NCBI GenBank assembly: GCA_030524665.1
Contig: JAUNGL010000011.1
Coordinates: forward strand, 1 to 41,458
DNA length: 41,458 nt
Direction of reading: 5' to 3'
DNA from: Lachnospiraceae bacterium
GTDB lineage: Bacteria; Bacillota; Clostridia; Lachnospirales; Lachnospiraceae
Shown piece after piece: positions 24,463-33,828 of this stretch (positions are counted from its first letter, which is position 1; each line of letters starts with the position of its first letter). The position numbers and the translations under genes are program-made. The notes under the pieces are model-generated. The model made no database searches and was not told the DNA's origin. It saw only the letters and a list, made by a program, of their open reading frames with translations.

Positions 24463-25830
24463 CTACCGTTCCTCCAGATCCAGGTACGCTCTGTGATGCC
24501 CGACATACTTGTAAGCAGGACGGATGATTTTTCCTTCATTTACCAGCTCCTCGATCCGGTGTGCACACCAGCCGGAGATTCGGGAAATTGCAAAGATCGG
24601 TGTAAACATCTGCTTCGGTATTCCGAGCATGGAATATACGAATCCACTGTAGAAATCGACATTACAGCAGATTGGCTTATGCAGCTTTTTCCTGTTCGTC
24701 AAAAGCTCCGATGCGATATGCTCTACTGTCTCATACAGAGCAAACTCCTCCGTCAACCCTTTTTCCTCCGAGAGACTGCGTGCATACTCCTTCAGGATAA
24801 CCGCTCTCGGGTCAGAAAGTGTATAGACAGCATGTCCCATACCATAAATCAGGCCTTTCCCGTCAAACGCCTCTTTATTGATAATCTTTGTCAGATATTC
24901 ACGAAGGGCAGCCTCATCTTTCCAATCCGTTACATGCTCCTTGATATCTTCAAACATATTCTCTACCTTCAGATTCGCGCCGCCATGCTTCGGTCCTTTC
25001 AGAGAACCAAGTGAAGCTGCCATTGCTGAATACGTATCTGTTCCGGTCGAGGAAACCACATGCGTAGTAAAAGTCGAGTTATTACCGCCGCCATGCTCCG
25101 CATGAATCACGAGTGCGATATCAAGTACCCGCGCTTCCAGCTCTGTATACTTGCCGTCTGACCTCAGGATGCGCAGAATATTTTCAGCAGTCGACAGCTG
25201 CGGATCCGGATAGCGGATCACCAGACTCTTGTCATTGTGATAATGCTGGTACGCATGATATGCATAAACTGAAATCAACGGAAGCGTTGCAATCAACGAC
25301 AGGGATTGCTTTAATACATTCGGAACAGAGATATCATCCGGATTCTCATCATACGAATAAAGCGTCAGTACACTCTTCTGCAGGGCATTCATCACATCCA
25401 TGCTCGGAGCCTTCATAATGACATCACGAACAAATTTGCTCGGAAGCTCTCTGTATTCACTCAGAATCTCGATAAATTCCTGTAGCTGCTGTGCATTCGG
25501 AAGCGCTCCAAACAGCAGAAGGTATGTAACTTCTTCGTAATTAAACCGCCGCTTCTCGAAACCCTTTTTCAGATCCATGACATTGTAGCCCTGATAAAAA
25601 AGCTTACCTTCCGCAGGTACTTTTCTACCATGAATCGTCTCGAATGCCACCACATCGGAAATCTCTGTCAGACCTGTCAGTACACCTTTACCGTCTGACT
25701 CACGCAAGCCTCTCTTCACATCATATTCCTGATATAGGTTCAGATCAAGCGCACCTGAAATCATACAATATTTTACAAGTTCGTCCAATCTCTCTTCTCT
25801 TGTCTTTTTATCAATTTCTTTCCGCACCAC
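24463..25830 (-). CDS. Citrate synthase
   Basis: 455 residues from a GTG start at 25830, selected because AAAGGAG lies 7 nt upstream; the longer ATG frame (25881) lacks a ribosome site. Condenses oxaloacetate with acetyl-CoA. The catalytic histidine regions VIHAEHGGGNNSTFTTHVVS and KGLIYGMGHAVYTLSDPRA, and the aspartate-bearing NVDFYSGFVYSMLGIP block, are all present. An N-terminal extension of about 60 residues is typical of the clostridial form. No TCA-cycle partners are in the window, so its local role is probably glutamate and 2-oxoglutarate synthesis. No promoter was clear in the gap up to 26051. Confidence 0.92.
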   Translation of the reverse strand: MVRKEIDKKTREERLDELVKYCMISGALDLNLYQEYDVKRGLRESDGKGVLTGLTEISDVVAFETIHGRKVPAEGKLFYQGYNVMDLKKGFEKRRFNYEEVTYLLLFGALPNAQQLQEFIEILSEYRELPSKFVRDVIMKAPSMDVMNALQKSVLTLYSYDENPDDISVPNVLKQSLSLIATLPLISVYAYHAYQHYHNDKSLVIRYPDPQLSTAENILRILRSDGKYTELEARVLDIALVIHAEHGGGNNSTFTTHVVSSTGTDTYSAMAASLGSLKGPKHGGANLKVENMFEDIKEHVTDWKDEAALREYLTKIINKEAFDGKGLIYGMGHAVYTLSDPRAVILKEYARSLSEEKGLTEEFALYETVEHIASELLTNRKKLHKPICCNVDFYSGFVYSMLGIPKQMFTPIFAISRISGWCAHRIEELVNEGKIIRPAYKYVGHHRAYLDLEER

Positions 25831-26051
25831 TGTTATTCTCCTTTCGCAAGTCCGCCTACGGGTACCCTTATGAACCTCCACGCTGGAAGCAACGGGGCAG
25901 TGTTCACTTTATATACAAACAGCTGTAAACTACATTTCCCGTCAGGCACTGGACCGCCTGGAGACTGCAGCCCATCCTGCTGTTATCCAATATATAATTC
26001 TGAATTTGTGACTGATCAGTGTCTCCGCAGCCACTGAGTATGTTCATCCTG

Positions 26052-26645
26052 TCATGGAGTAAGGATCACAATCGGATTCTCTGTCTGAGTATCTTCTCCT
26101 GCCGGTACTGCGTCCATCGAATGCTTATCTGTCACTGATACCGACGTATTGGAGCGCTCCATGGACGAATCCGATCCCGAACGTCCAACCATCCAGAAAG
26201 CTCCCATCGCCAGAACTGCTGCCAGCATGACAATAATGACCACAATCAATACGTACTGTGCCGCAGTCATCCCTCTGCCGCTCTCCGGCTCCGTACGGCG
26301 CTCCCACGACTGTTCCCAGTCCTGTTCCAGCCGCTCCTGGCGGTATCTTTCGCGATACTCCTGTGCTCCGTTTTCTCTGATATACGGATTAGCCAGCTGG
26401 CTTCTGTACCCTTCTGATGTTCCATTCAGGTTTTGATTTCTTCCGTTCCCTGCTGAAGGCATTGCCTTCCGGCCACTCTCATGCGGCTGCATCCCGCCCG
26501 TTTTCCTGTTTTCACCTGCTTCGGGAATTCGACGCTGGCCCCGCTTCTGATCATTCCACGTGATCTGCTTCCCGCAGTTCTCACAGAAACGCATTCCCGG
26601 TACCAGCGGAGTGCCGCAATTCTCACAATATCTCATTTCACCCAT
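26052..26645 (-). CDS. Zinc-ribbon, single-pass membrane protein
   Basis: 197 residues. N-terminal zinc ribbon with two CxxC pairs (YCENCG about residue 6 and FCENCG about 18), a long polar linker, a membrane segment (about residues 134-155, VLIVVIIVMLAAVLAMGAFW) and a Ser/Thr-rich outer tail ending NPIVILTP. The zinc-ribbon-plus-membrane layout is common in Firmicutes and its function is usually unknown. It begins 13 nt after the ArsR-type gene and is co-transcribed with it, so it may be the regulator's target or a partner in envelope stress sensing. Confidence 0.7.
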   Translation of the reverse strand: MGEMRYCENCGTPLVPGMRFCENCGKQITWNDQKRGQRRIPEAGENRKTGGMQPHESGRKAMPSAGNGRNQNLNGTSEGYRSQLANPYIRENGAQEYRERYRQERLEQDWEQSWERRTEPESGRGMTAAQYVLIVVIIVMLAAVLAMGAFWMVGRSGSDSSMERSNTSVSVTDKHSMDAVPAGEDTQTENPIVILTP

Positions 26646-26658
26646 AGTACCGCACCTC

Positions 26659-27348
26659 TTATTCCTCTGTCTGCCGCTTCAGGCAGTCCGCCACCTCCGC
26701 AAATACCCTTTTATCCAGTGTATAGTATGACCAGCGTCCCTGCTTCCTGCAGCTGACAAGACCGGATTCACATAAAACCTTCATATGATGAGAAAGTGTG
26801 GACTGTACAATCGGCACCAGTTCAAGAAGCTCAGCTCCGCATAATTCCTTTCCGGCAAGAAGCTTCAGAATCTGTATTCTGCTTTCATCACTCAATGCCC
26901 GGAATACCTCTGCATACACTTCCATATCTCCCGGCGTAGTTTTTTCAGCCCCGGTCTCTCCATTTGGAGAAGCTGCCTTCCCGGATAGTGCAGTTGATTT
27001 CTTCTTTGCAGCCTTAGACTCTGCCGCTGTGTTCTCCGGCACTGCTGTTTTTGGCTCCACAGGCATTCTTGTTCCTGCGGCTGCCTTTGTCTCTCTGATC
27101 TCTTTTTCTGTTTCTGCTGCCTTTTCTGCGGAAGTGCCTTCTCCTGATTTCAGATTTTTCAGCGGCTTTTCATGATTCTTCTCTTTTTTCTTTTTGTTTT
27201 TCCCTGACTTCGAACCTTTTGTTTCCTGCTTTCTGGCCTTTTCTGCTTTCCGTTCTGCTTTCTCCGCCTTCCGCTCTTCTTTGCGCTTTTTCTCTTCCTT
27301 ATCTGCCGACTTTTTGGACTTTCCTTTCTCTTTTTCCTTTGATTTCAT
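26659..27348 (-). CDS. ArsR-family winged-helix regulator with a long Lys-rich N-terminal extension
   Basis: 229 residues from ATG 27348 with AAAGGAG upstream. The C-terminal 90 residues form an ArsR domain: VFRALSDESRIQILKLLAGK, LELVPIVQSTLSHHMKVLCE and SCRKQGRWSYYTLDKR. The metal-binding ELCVC-type cysteine pair is not kept as such; ELCGAEL has one cysteine and another (CESG) sits later, so metal sensing is doubtful. The first 130 residues are low-complexity Lys/Glu/Ala with no fold I can name, far longer than a usual ArsR (about 100 residues). It opens an operon with the zinc-ribbon gene. Confidence 0.82.
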   Translation of the reverse strand: MKSKEKEKGKSKKSADKEEKKRKEERKAEKAERKAEKARKQETKGSKSGKNKKKKEKNHEKPLKNLKSGEGTSAEKAAETEKEIRETKAAAGTRMPVEPKTAVPENTAAESKAAKKKSTALSGKAASPNGETGAEKTTPGDMEVYAEVFRALSDESRIQILKLLAGKELCGAELLELVPIVQSTLSHHMKVLCESGLVSCRKQGRWSYYTLDKRVFAEVADCLKRQTEE

Positions 27349-27422
27349 GGTCCTCACTCCTTTCGGCTTCGCAAACGATCTACAGCCTGCATTCAAAAAC
27401 GTATTGCCGCGCATAATTATTC

Positions 27423-27451
27423 ATTATATCACGTACTTCCTGCCCGGTAAA
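27423..27451 (-). promoter_or_regulatory. Candidate promoter of the ArsR/zinc-ribbon operon
   Basis: Minus strand TTTACC (27446-27451), 17-nt spacer, perfect TATAAT (27423-27428). Confidence 0.5.
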
Positions 27452-27533
27452 GTGCCGTTTTGACTGAATTCCTGTGTTCTGTCCTACAATATTTTCCTTT
27501 CTGTGACAAAACTCTGAATCGTGCTCTTATTCA

Positions 27534-29420
27534 TCACGGGTAATCATATACAATGACAGGAGTTCCTACGGAAACTGCATCATAAATCGCGGCTACCTGC
27601 GCATAAGGAGTATTTACACATCCGTGAGAGCCATTCGACAGATAAATACTTCCTCCAAAATAAGCCCTTGACTTCAGATCATGAATGCCGATATCTCCAT
27701 TAAAAGGCATCCAGTAATCAACAGGCGCCCGGTATCCCTCGCCGACCAGTGTATAATTACGCATTTTAGCATCTATCGCCCAAACACTGCCTGCCGGCGT
27801 GGCATTCCCTTTATTCGGATTTCCGGTCACAACAGGTGTATCGACAATCAGTACGCCGTCTTTATAACAAAGCATCCTCTGCTGAGAAATACAAATTTCC
27901 ACATATGTATAACCGATATCATTTTCCGCACGACTCATTGCCGTATAGATATACTCAGGCTCCATCTCTCCCTGATATCCTTCATTGATCGCTTTTACCA
28001 GTTCAAGCGTCGTTGCATCCTGATCAATGGTCCATCCATAATCCCCTCCGGTCAATGTCACCATCGTTCCGTAGGAAGTATAAAAATCGCGTGTCATGCC
28101 AAAAGTATCATACTTCTCCGCAAGTCCTGTCACATACTCCTCAACTTTGACGTTATCGATCACAAAGGTTCCGTCCGCCAGCTCCACAATCCAGTCCCTC
28201 ATCACGGATGCGTCTACGACTTCCTCTCTGTCACCAAAATCATATGTAATATGTGCCCGCACCAATTGATTCATCGCCGCAGTATCCGCGACTAATTCTT
28301 CGTTGTCCTGATAAACTTCCGGATTCAGGTAACACTTATTTTCCTCAAAAGAAACACTCTGTTCTCCCTTGTCAAGTGCCGCACAGACTGCCTTCAGTGC
28401 TTTCTCCTTATCCAAAGTCGTTCCCATCACCTCCGGAACAACCTCAAATCCTTCTGCCGTATTTCCGATGTAAGCATCCTGAGGTTTCACGGTAAAATTA
28501 TCATCAAAGCATTTCAGTCTCTCCAAAGATTCTCTCGTTTTCTCCTGATCGTAAGTAAATGCCACAGAAGCAAGCTCCGAACGTTCCATCAAAATCATCA
28601 CCGGCCACAGATAAGAACGCTGTGCTCTCAGCATACGGTCAATACTGTTATTATCGGCGAACCGAAGCCCAATCTGTTCTGCTGTGATCTGTTCCTGGAT
28701 ATTCTGGCGCTCCACCAATGTCAGAGTGTAATCACCGAGCTTATCCGCCACCTCTTCTTTTACTTCCTCTACGGTTTTCTGGCTGCAGTCAATCCCGTAG
28801 ATCACGGTATCCTCATAGAAATGTCTGCCAAAATAAACAGCAACTCCTATATAAACTACGGCCAGCACACCCAAAAAGCTGTACATGGCAATACGGAGTT
28901 TGTGCTTTTTTCTCTCTGACAACCGTTCCTGCCAGGAAGTGTCCTGATTCAGGGAACCTTTCGTCCCAGACTTGGAGCTCTCTTTCTTCCCGGAAAGCAG
29001 CGCTCCCTTCACGGAAACGACATCCTCTTTTCGTTCTGATACGGCCTGCCTTTTGGACGCAGCCTCCGCTGTTTTACTGCCCGCAGCTGTTTTCTCCCTC
29101 CTCGCTGCGCTTTCTGCTTTTTCATTCGAAACCGTACGTCTATTTCTATCTGCAGCTCCTGCCTCAGAACCAGGGACTGGCATTTTTTCCGGATAACGGC
29201 TTCTTCCCTGACCTTTCCCCTGTTCTGGCAGCACATTTTTGTCCGGATAGCGGCTTCTGCCTTTTCCCGATACTGTGTTCTTTTCCGGATAACGACTTTT
29301 TTTCTGCTCCGTTGCAACGTTTTTCTCCGGATAGCGGCTTCCCTCTCTCCGTTCTGTCCCCGGCATTTTCCCATTGTAACGTTTTACAAATTTCCCCTGT
29401 CCCTCTGCTCCCTCACTCAT
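27534..29420 (-). CDS. L,D-transpeptidase (YkuD) with repetitive cytoplasmic N-terminus
   Basis: 628 residues. The first 165 residues are basic and carry several SRYPEKN-like repeats (SRYPEKNV, SRYPEKNT, SRYPDKNV, SRYPEKMP). A single membrane segment (about 175-197) follows, then two PG_binding_4-type domains and a C-terminal YkuD domain whose active-site motif SHGCVNTP holds the nucleophile Cys near residue 599. It forms 3-3 or lipoprotein crosslinks in peptidoglycan outside the membrane. The membrane anchor plus YkuD layout is normal, but the repeated cytoplasmic tail is unusual and may bind nucleic acid or partner proteins. The gene overlaps the HAD gene by 8 nt and shares its promoter. 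Confidence 0.88.
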   Translation of the reverse strand: MSEGAEGQGKFVKRYNGKMPGTERREGSRYPEKNVATEQKKSRYPEKNTVSGKGRSRYPDKNVLPEQGKGQGRSRYPEKMPVPGSEAGAADRNRRTVSNEKAESAARREKTAAGSKTAEAASKRQAVSERKEDVVSVKGALLSGKKESSKSGTKGSLNQDTSWQERLSERKKHKLRIAMYSFLGVLAVVYIGVAVYFGRHFYEDTVIYGIDCSQKTVEEVKEEVADKLGDYTLTLVERQNIQEQITAEQIGLRFADNNSIDRMLRAQRSYLWPVMILMERSELASVAFTYDQEKTRESLERLKCFDDNFTVKPQDAYIGNTAEGFEVVPEVMGTTLDKEKALKAVCAALDKGEQSVSFEENKCYLNPEVYQDNEELVADTAAMNQLVRAHITYDFGDREEVVDASVMRDWIVELADGTFVIDNVKVEEYVTGLAEKYDTFGMTRDFYTSYGTMVTLTGGDYGWTIDQDATTLELVKAINEGYQGEMEPEYIYTAMSRAENDIGYTYVEICISQQRMLCYKDGVLIVDTPVVTGNPNKGNATPAGSVWAIDAKMRNYTLVGEGYRAPVDYWMPFNGDIGIHDLKSRAYFGGSIYLSNGSHGCVNTPYAQVAAIYDAVSVGTPVIVYDYP

Positions 29421-30111
29421 GCTCTGCTCCCCCTACAATTCCATACAACTCCCTTAAATCCGTAATAATATAGTCTGCTTTTCCCAGACCTTCCTCAATT
29501 CTGCCGCTGCGGCACATCCAGCATGTGTCAACACCGGCACCCTTCCCACCTGCAATATCTGAAGTCAGCGAATCCCCGACCAGCAGCGTCCGCTCCGGTA
29601 CCATGTCAGGGATTCTTGCAAACACATAATCAAAGTATTCCCTCTTCGGCTTCTGGTAGCCTACCTCTTCCGAAACAAAAACATCACGGAACCACACACG
29701 AAGCCCGCTCTCCTTCATTCGACGATGCTGTGTAGCAGCTACTCCATTCGTAACCACATACAGTCTGCAATGCTCAGACAGTCTCCGGCAGACTTCATCT
29801 GCGCCCTCAATGATGAAGCTTCCTTCACTGAGTGCAGTCTGATAAGCCTCCTCAAGTCCCGGAAATTCCCCACGGATTCCCAATCTCTGAAACGTCTCAC
29901 GGAACCTGCGGTCCAGAATTTCCTGCTTGCTGATCTCTCCGCGTTCAAACGATTTCCACAATCCATGATTGATATCGCTATAGAGTGCAAACACCTCTTC
30001 CGTGCAGGTAATTTCGTATTTCTCAAGCGTCCGCGCAAAAGCAGACCGTTCTGCCTGGCTGAAATCCAGTATCGTCTCATCCGCATCCATCAAAATCGTA
30101 TCGTATCTCAT
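29413..30111 (-). CDS. YjjG-family HAD phosphatase (noncanonical pyrimidine nucleotidase)
   Basis: 232 residues from ATG 30111, with AGGGGA upstream. HAD motif I is MDADETILDF (nucleophile D, then D), motif II VVTNG, motif III lysine around YQKPKREYF and motif IV LLVGDSLTSDIAGG. The cap is alpha-helical with the QAERSAFARTLEKY lead-in, as in YjjG, which hydrolyses 5'-phosphates of odd pyrimidines. It is the first gene of the operon with the L,D-transpeptidase. A cell-wall connection is not evident. Confidence 0.85.
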   Translation of the reverse strand: MRYDTILMDADETILDFSQAERSAFARTLEKYEITCTEEVFALYSDINHGLWKSFERGEISKQEILDRRFRETFQRLGIRGEFPGLEEAYQTALSEGSFIIEGADEVCRRLSEHCRLYVVTNGVAATQHRRMKESGLRVWFRDVFVSEEVGYQKPKREYFDYVFARIPDMVPERTLLVGDSLTSDIAGGKGAGVDTCWMCRSGRIEEGLGKADYIITDLRELYGIVGGAEHE

Positions 30112-30215
30112 TCTTTTCCCCTTATTCCACGTCAGTTTGGCAATCGGAAGCACCCTACTCCAAAGATATGCCTCCTGATTCTGAAACATACATCCCTTTT
30201 ATTGCCAACGTATCC

Positions 30216-30244
30216 ATTATATACGATTTTTTCTACCATGACAA
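30216..30244 (-). promoter_or_regulatory. SigA-type promoter of the HAD/L,D-transpeptidase operon
   Basis: Minus strand TTGTCA (30239-30244), 17-nt spacer, perfect TATAAT (30216-30221). In the 300-nt gap up to 30412 a TTTCC-TTCG-GGAAA hairpin (near 30344-30357) and a repeated ACACATTTCC are the only other signals; no promoter for the plus-strand ABC genes was clear. Confidence 0.7.
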
Positions 30245-30412
30245 GATAACCAGGCGTTTCCAAATCATTAAGAAATACATAAGAAATCATGGCACGTTTG
30301 AGATCTTACCGACTTAATACGTGAAACACAAAATAGACACATTTCCTTCGGGAAATAAACACATTTCCTGAATAGAATATACAGAATGCTGAAAGAACAA
30401 GGAGTGAGTGTT

Positions 30413-31390
30413 TTGATTGAAGTCTCAAATCTGGTCAAATGCTACGGAAACCATACCGCCGTTGACCATCTGACCTTCTCTGTGTCCGAAGGACAGATTT
30501 ACGGTTTCCTCGGCCCGAATGGCGCCGGGAAATCAACCACTATGAATATTATGACCGGCTATCTCGCACCGACTTCAGGTGAAGTTCGAATCGGGGGGCA
30601 CAATATTCTCGAAGAACCTGAAAAAGCTCGCAAATGCATCGGCTACCTTCCGGAGGTTCCGCCGCTCTATCCGGATATGACGGTTCTGGAATATCTGCGT
30701 TTTGCCGCCGGACTGAAACAAATCCCAAAAAAGGAATGGACCGCAATGATCTGTGAGATCATGGAACTGACCGGAATTACAGATATACAGAACCGTCTCA
30801 TCCGCAATCTTTCCAAAGGCTACCGCCAGCGCATCGGCCTTGCGCAGGCTGTCCTCGGCTATCCCCCCATCATTATCCTGGACGAACCGATGGCCGGGCT
30901 CGATCCGCGTCAGATCATCGAAATCCGTGATCTGATCCGCAGTCTTGGGAAAAAACACACTGTAATTCTGAGCTCTCATATCCTTTCTGAGATCAGTGCT
31001 GTCTGTGACCATATCATGATCATTTCTCATGGGAAGCTGGCCGCAAGTGACACACCGGAAAATCTGTCACGACTCATGCAGGGAAGCTGCACACTGGAGC
31101 TCACAGTACGTACAGAAAAAAACAGTCTGGAACATATCCTGACGCTTCCTGACGGGGTTCTGGCGTACGAGCTTTCTCCTTCGCCGGAGGCAGGTGCGTG
31201 GGATGTCTCGATCCGTATGGATGAAGTGTATGATCTGAGAGAAACATTATTCTATCTCTGTGCCGAACGTCATGCAGTGATCTTAAAAATGCAGTTATCC
31301 CGGATGTCTCTGGAAGATGTCTTTCTGGAGCTTACTCAGGATCCTGATACCGGGAAAAATCCTGCCAAATCCACAAAGGGAGGAAACTGA
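30413..31390 (+). CDS. ABC transporter ATP-binding protein, GldA-like
   Basis: 325 residues from a TTG start at 30413, selected because AAGGAG is 8 nt upstream; the ATG at 30386 would precede it. Walker A GPNGAGKST, Q-loop GYLPEVPPLYPDMTVLEYL, signature NLSKGYRQRIGLAQ (LSKGY in place of LSGGQ, as is typical for this group), Walker B IIILDEPMAGLD and HILSEISAVCD are all present. The C-terminal 90 residues are the usual accessory domain. It leads a four-gene operon with a permease 2 nt downstream. Confidence 0.9.
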   Translation: MIEVSNLVKCYGNHTAVDHLTFSVSEGQIYGFLGPNGAGKSTTMNIMTGYLAPTSGEVRIGGHNILEEPEKARKCIGYLPEVPPLYPDMTVLEYLRFAAGLKQIPKKEWTAMICEIMELTGITDIQNRLIRNLSKGYRQRIGLAQAVLGYPPIIILDEPMAGLDPRQIIEIRDLIRSLGKKHTVILSSHILSEISAVCDHIMIISHGKLAASDTPENLSRLMQGSCTLELTVRTEKNSLEHILTLPDGVLAYELSPSPEAGAWDVSIRMDEVYDLRETLFYLCAERHAVILKMQLSRMSLEDVFLELTQDPDTGKNPAKSTKGGN

Positions 31391-31391
31391 T

Positions 31392-32255
31392 ATGTCTGCC
31401 ATTTATCACAAGGAGGTAAAAGGGTTTTTGTCCTCCATGATCGGATATGTATGTATTGCTTTTCTGCTTGCTGTGACCGGAATTTACTTTACTGCCTATC
31501 ATCTGCAGGCAGCCTATCCCAGATTTTCATTCACTTTGCAGGGAATCCTGTTCGTATTTCTCATTGCGGTACCCGTTCTGACTATGCGTGTCCTTGCCGA
31601 AGAACGGCACCAGAAGACTGACCAGCTTTTGCTGACCTCTCCGGTATCCATTACCGGGATTGTACTCGGGAAATACCTTGCACTCGTCACCATTTTCCTG
31701 ATTCCGATCATAATTATTGCGCTGTATCCACTGATCCTGATGCAGTTCGGAACTGTTTCTCTCCCGATGGCATATACCTCGCTTGCAGGATTCTTTCTTC
31801 TTGGATGCTGCTTTCTGGCAATCGGAATGTATCTGTCTTCCGTTACGGAAAGTCAGGTGATTGCTGCGGTTCTCACCTTTCTGGTTCTGTTTGTCTGCTA
31901 CGTGATCCCCGGGATTTCATCCTTTTTCCCGGAAACGGCCTCCGCGTCCTTTTATATACTTCTGATAGCGGCAGTTGTTCTCACCCTTCCGGTTTACTGC
32001 ATGACACATTACACATTGTCAACTCTGCTCTTCGGACTTATGGCCGGGCTGCTCCTGACCGTTTTTTATATCACCGTTCCTTCCCTGTATGAAGGTCTGG
32101 TACAAAAGCTTCTGTATGCATTTGATATTTCCAGTCATTTTTCTGAATTTGCTGCCGGAGTCCTGGATGTAACAGGAATTGTATACTATCTCAGTATGAT
32201 CGGGGTCTGCCTGTTTCTGACAGTACAATCCATCCAAAAACGGCGTTGGAGTTAA
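31392..32255 (+). CDS. ABC-2 type permease, GldF-like
   Basis: 287 residues with six predicted membrane segments, from ATG 31392 (GGGAGG upstream). The N-terminus SAIYHKEVKGFLSSMIGYV and the AEERHQKTDQLLLTSPVSIT loop match the family of permeases paired with GldA-like ATPases and GldG proteins. One nucleotide separates it from the ATPase stop codon. Confidence 0.88.
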   Translation: MSAIYHKEVKGFLSSMIGYVCIAFLLAVTGIYFTAYHLQAAYPRFSFTLQGILFVFLIAVPVLTMRVLAEERHQKTDQLLLTSPVSITGIVLGKYLALVTIFLIPIIIIALYPLILMQFGTVSLPMAYTSLAGFFLLGCCFLAIGMYLSSVTESQVIAAVLTFLVLFVCYVIPGISSFFPETASASFYILLIAAVVLTLPVYCMTHYTLSTLLFGLMAGLLLTVFYITVPSLYEGLVQKLLYAFDISSHFSEFAAGVLDVTGIVYYLSMIGVCLFLTVQSIQKRRWS

Positions 32256-32268
32256 GGAGGAGCCCTGT

Positions 32269-33762
32269 ATGAAAAAAATCATGAATCACAAGACGGTCTT
32301 CTGGCTGCTTCCGGACAAAAAGCACTTGCGCAACGGCTCTTACAGCCTGATTCTGACGGTCATAGTAATTTCCTGCGCCGTCCTTCTGAATCTGCTCGTA
32401 AATGAACTTCCGGCCAATCGGACACAGTTTGATTTCAGTGACCAGAAGCTCTATACACTCAGCAGCCTGACAAAAGAAATGGCCTCTGGCCTTACAGAAA
32501 ATATCACGCTCTATTATATGGTACAGGAAAACAGCCGTGATGAAACGGTGACGCGTCTTCTGGAACAGTATGACGGCCTCTCCTCACATATTTCTGTCAT
32601 TGAAAAGGATCCCGTGCTGTATCCGAACTTCGCTTCACAGTACACCTCCGAAGCTTTAACCGACAACAGCATTATTGCCGTCTGCGGAAATAGCAGTCAG
32701 GTTGTCCACTACGAGGATATGTACGAGATGGAATTCAATTATGAATATTACACGTACGAGACGACTGGTTTCGATGGAGAAGGGCAGATCACGAGCGCCC
32801 TCGCCGCCGTCATTTCGGATGATCTCCCTGTCCTCTATACTCTGACCGGTCACCGGGAACCGGAGCTGGATGACACTGCCATACATTCGATTGAAAAAAA
32901 TAACATTCAGATTAAATCCCTGAATCTGGTCACCTCTGACCGGATACCGGAAGATGCAGACTGCCTGCTGGTCTATGCTCCCGCTACCGACCTGAGTGAA
33001 GCAGAGGCCGCCAAAATCCTGAACTATCTCCGTACCGGCGGCACTTCTGTCATCATTACCGATTACACAACAGAGGAAATGCCCCAACTTGATTCGATCC
33101 TTTCCTGGTATGGAACACAGCGAACTGACGGTATTGTTCTGGAAGGCAACAGCAGTTATTATGTCCAGGTGCCATACTATCTCATCCCCGCCATGCAGAA
33201 CACCGAGCTGACAGAAAATCTGCTGACGGGAGGCAGCAGCTACGTATTGCTTTCTGCTGCACAGGGACTCAGGACATCCGGGGAACTTCGTAACGGTCTG
33301 ACTGTCACCCCGCTTCTGACTACCTCTGATTCTGCGTACGTCAAAACAAACGTCCAGAATATGGTAACTTATCTCAAAGAGGACGGGGATGAAGATGGTC
33401 CATTTGATCTGGCAGTCATGATTACAGAAACAGTTGAAACAGAACAGGAAGAAAATAATAACAGCGTTGCTGCGCCCCAGACCGCCGAAACGAAGCTGGC
33501 CGTCTTCACATCCTCTTCCCTTCTGGACGCTTCTGCCGACCAGATGGTATCAGGAGGCAACATGGCACTGTTTTTAAATACATTGAGCTGGATGTGCGGA
33601 CGTGAAATGAATGTTTCTGTTCCGGTAAAAAGTCTTTCCATTGAATACCTCACCGTCACCTCTTCTGCCAGCAGTTTCTGGGGGATTGTTGTAATCGGAA
33701 TCATTCCGGGATTTTTCCTGATCACCGGACTGGTCATCTGGCTCCGCCGCAGAAGACAGTAA
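32269..33762 (+). CDS. GldG-like ABC auxiliary protein (ABC_transp_aux)
   Basis: 497 residues from ATG 32269 with AAGGAGG upstream. One membrane segment near the N-terminus (about 25-45), a large outer domain (about 60-460) with the DFSDQKLYTLSSLT lead-in and YTLTGHREPELDD core of the DUF4350/ABC_transp_aux family, and a final membrane segment (about 470-490) before an RRRRQ tail. These proteins were first described with gliding motility in Bacteroidetes, but in Firmicutes they accompany an export system of unknown substrate. Confidence 0.86.
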   Translation: MKKIMNHKTVFWLLPDKKHLRNGSYSLILTVIVISCAVLLNLLVNELPANRTQFDFSDQKLYTLSSLTKEMASGLTENITLYYMVQENSRDETVTRLLEQYDGLSSHISVIEKDPVLYPNFASQYTSEALTDNSIIAVCGNSSQVVHYEDMYEMEFNYEYYTYETTGFDGEGQITSALAAVISDDLPVLYTLTGHREPELDDTAIHSIEKNNIQIKSLNLVTSDRIPEDADCLLVYAPATDLSEAEAAKILNYLRTGGTSVIITDYTTEEMPQLDSILSWYGTQRTDGIVLEGNSSYYVQVPYYLIPAMQNTELTENLLTGGSSYVLLSAAQGLRTSGELRNGLTVTPLLTTSDSAYVKTNVQNMVTYLKEDGDEDGPFDLAVMITETVETEQEENNNSVAAPQTAETKLAVFTSSSLLDASADQMVSGGNMALFLNTLSWMCGREMNVSVPVKSLSIEYLTVTSSASSFWGIVVIGIIPGFFLITGLVIWLRRRRQ

Positions 33763-33792
33763 CACCCGCTCTCTCATATGAAAGGAGGTGGA

Positions 33793-33828
33793 ATGGAAAA
33801 TACAGCTGAAGCAATGTATTCTCCATGA
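33793..33828 (+). CDS. 11-residue ORF coupled to the DUF4340 gene
   Basis: MENTAEAMYSP, then TGA overlapping the ATG of the next gene (ATGA). A near-perfect AAAGGAGGT lies 4 to 12 nt before its ATG, while the DUF4340 gene has no ribosome site of its own. The short ORF therefore probably serves to deliver ribosomes by translational coupling. Confidence 0.5.
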   Translation: MENTAEAMYSP

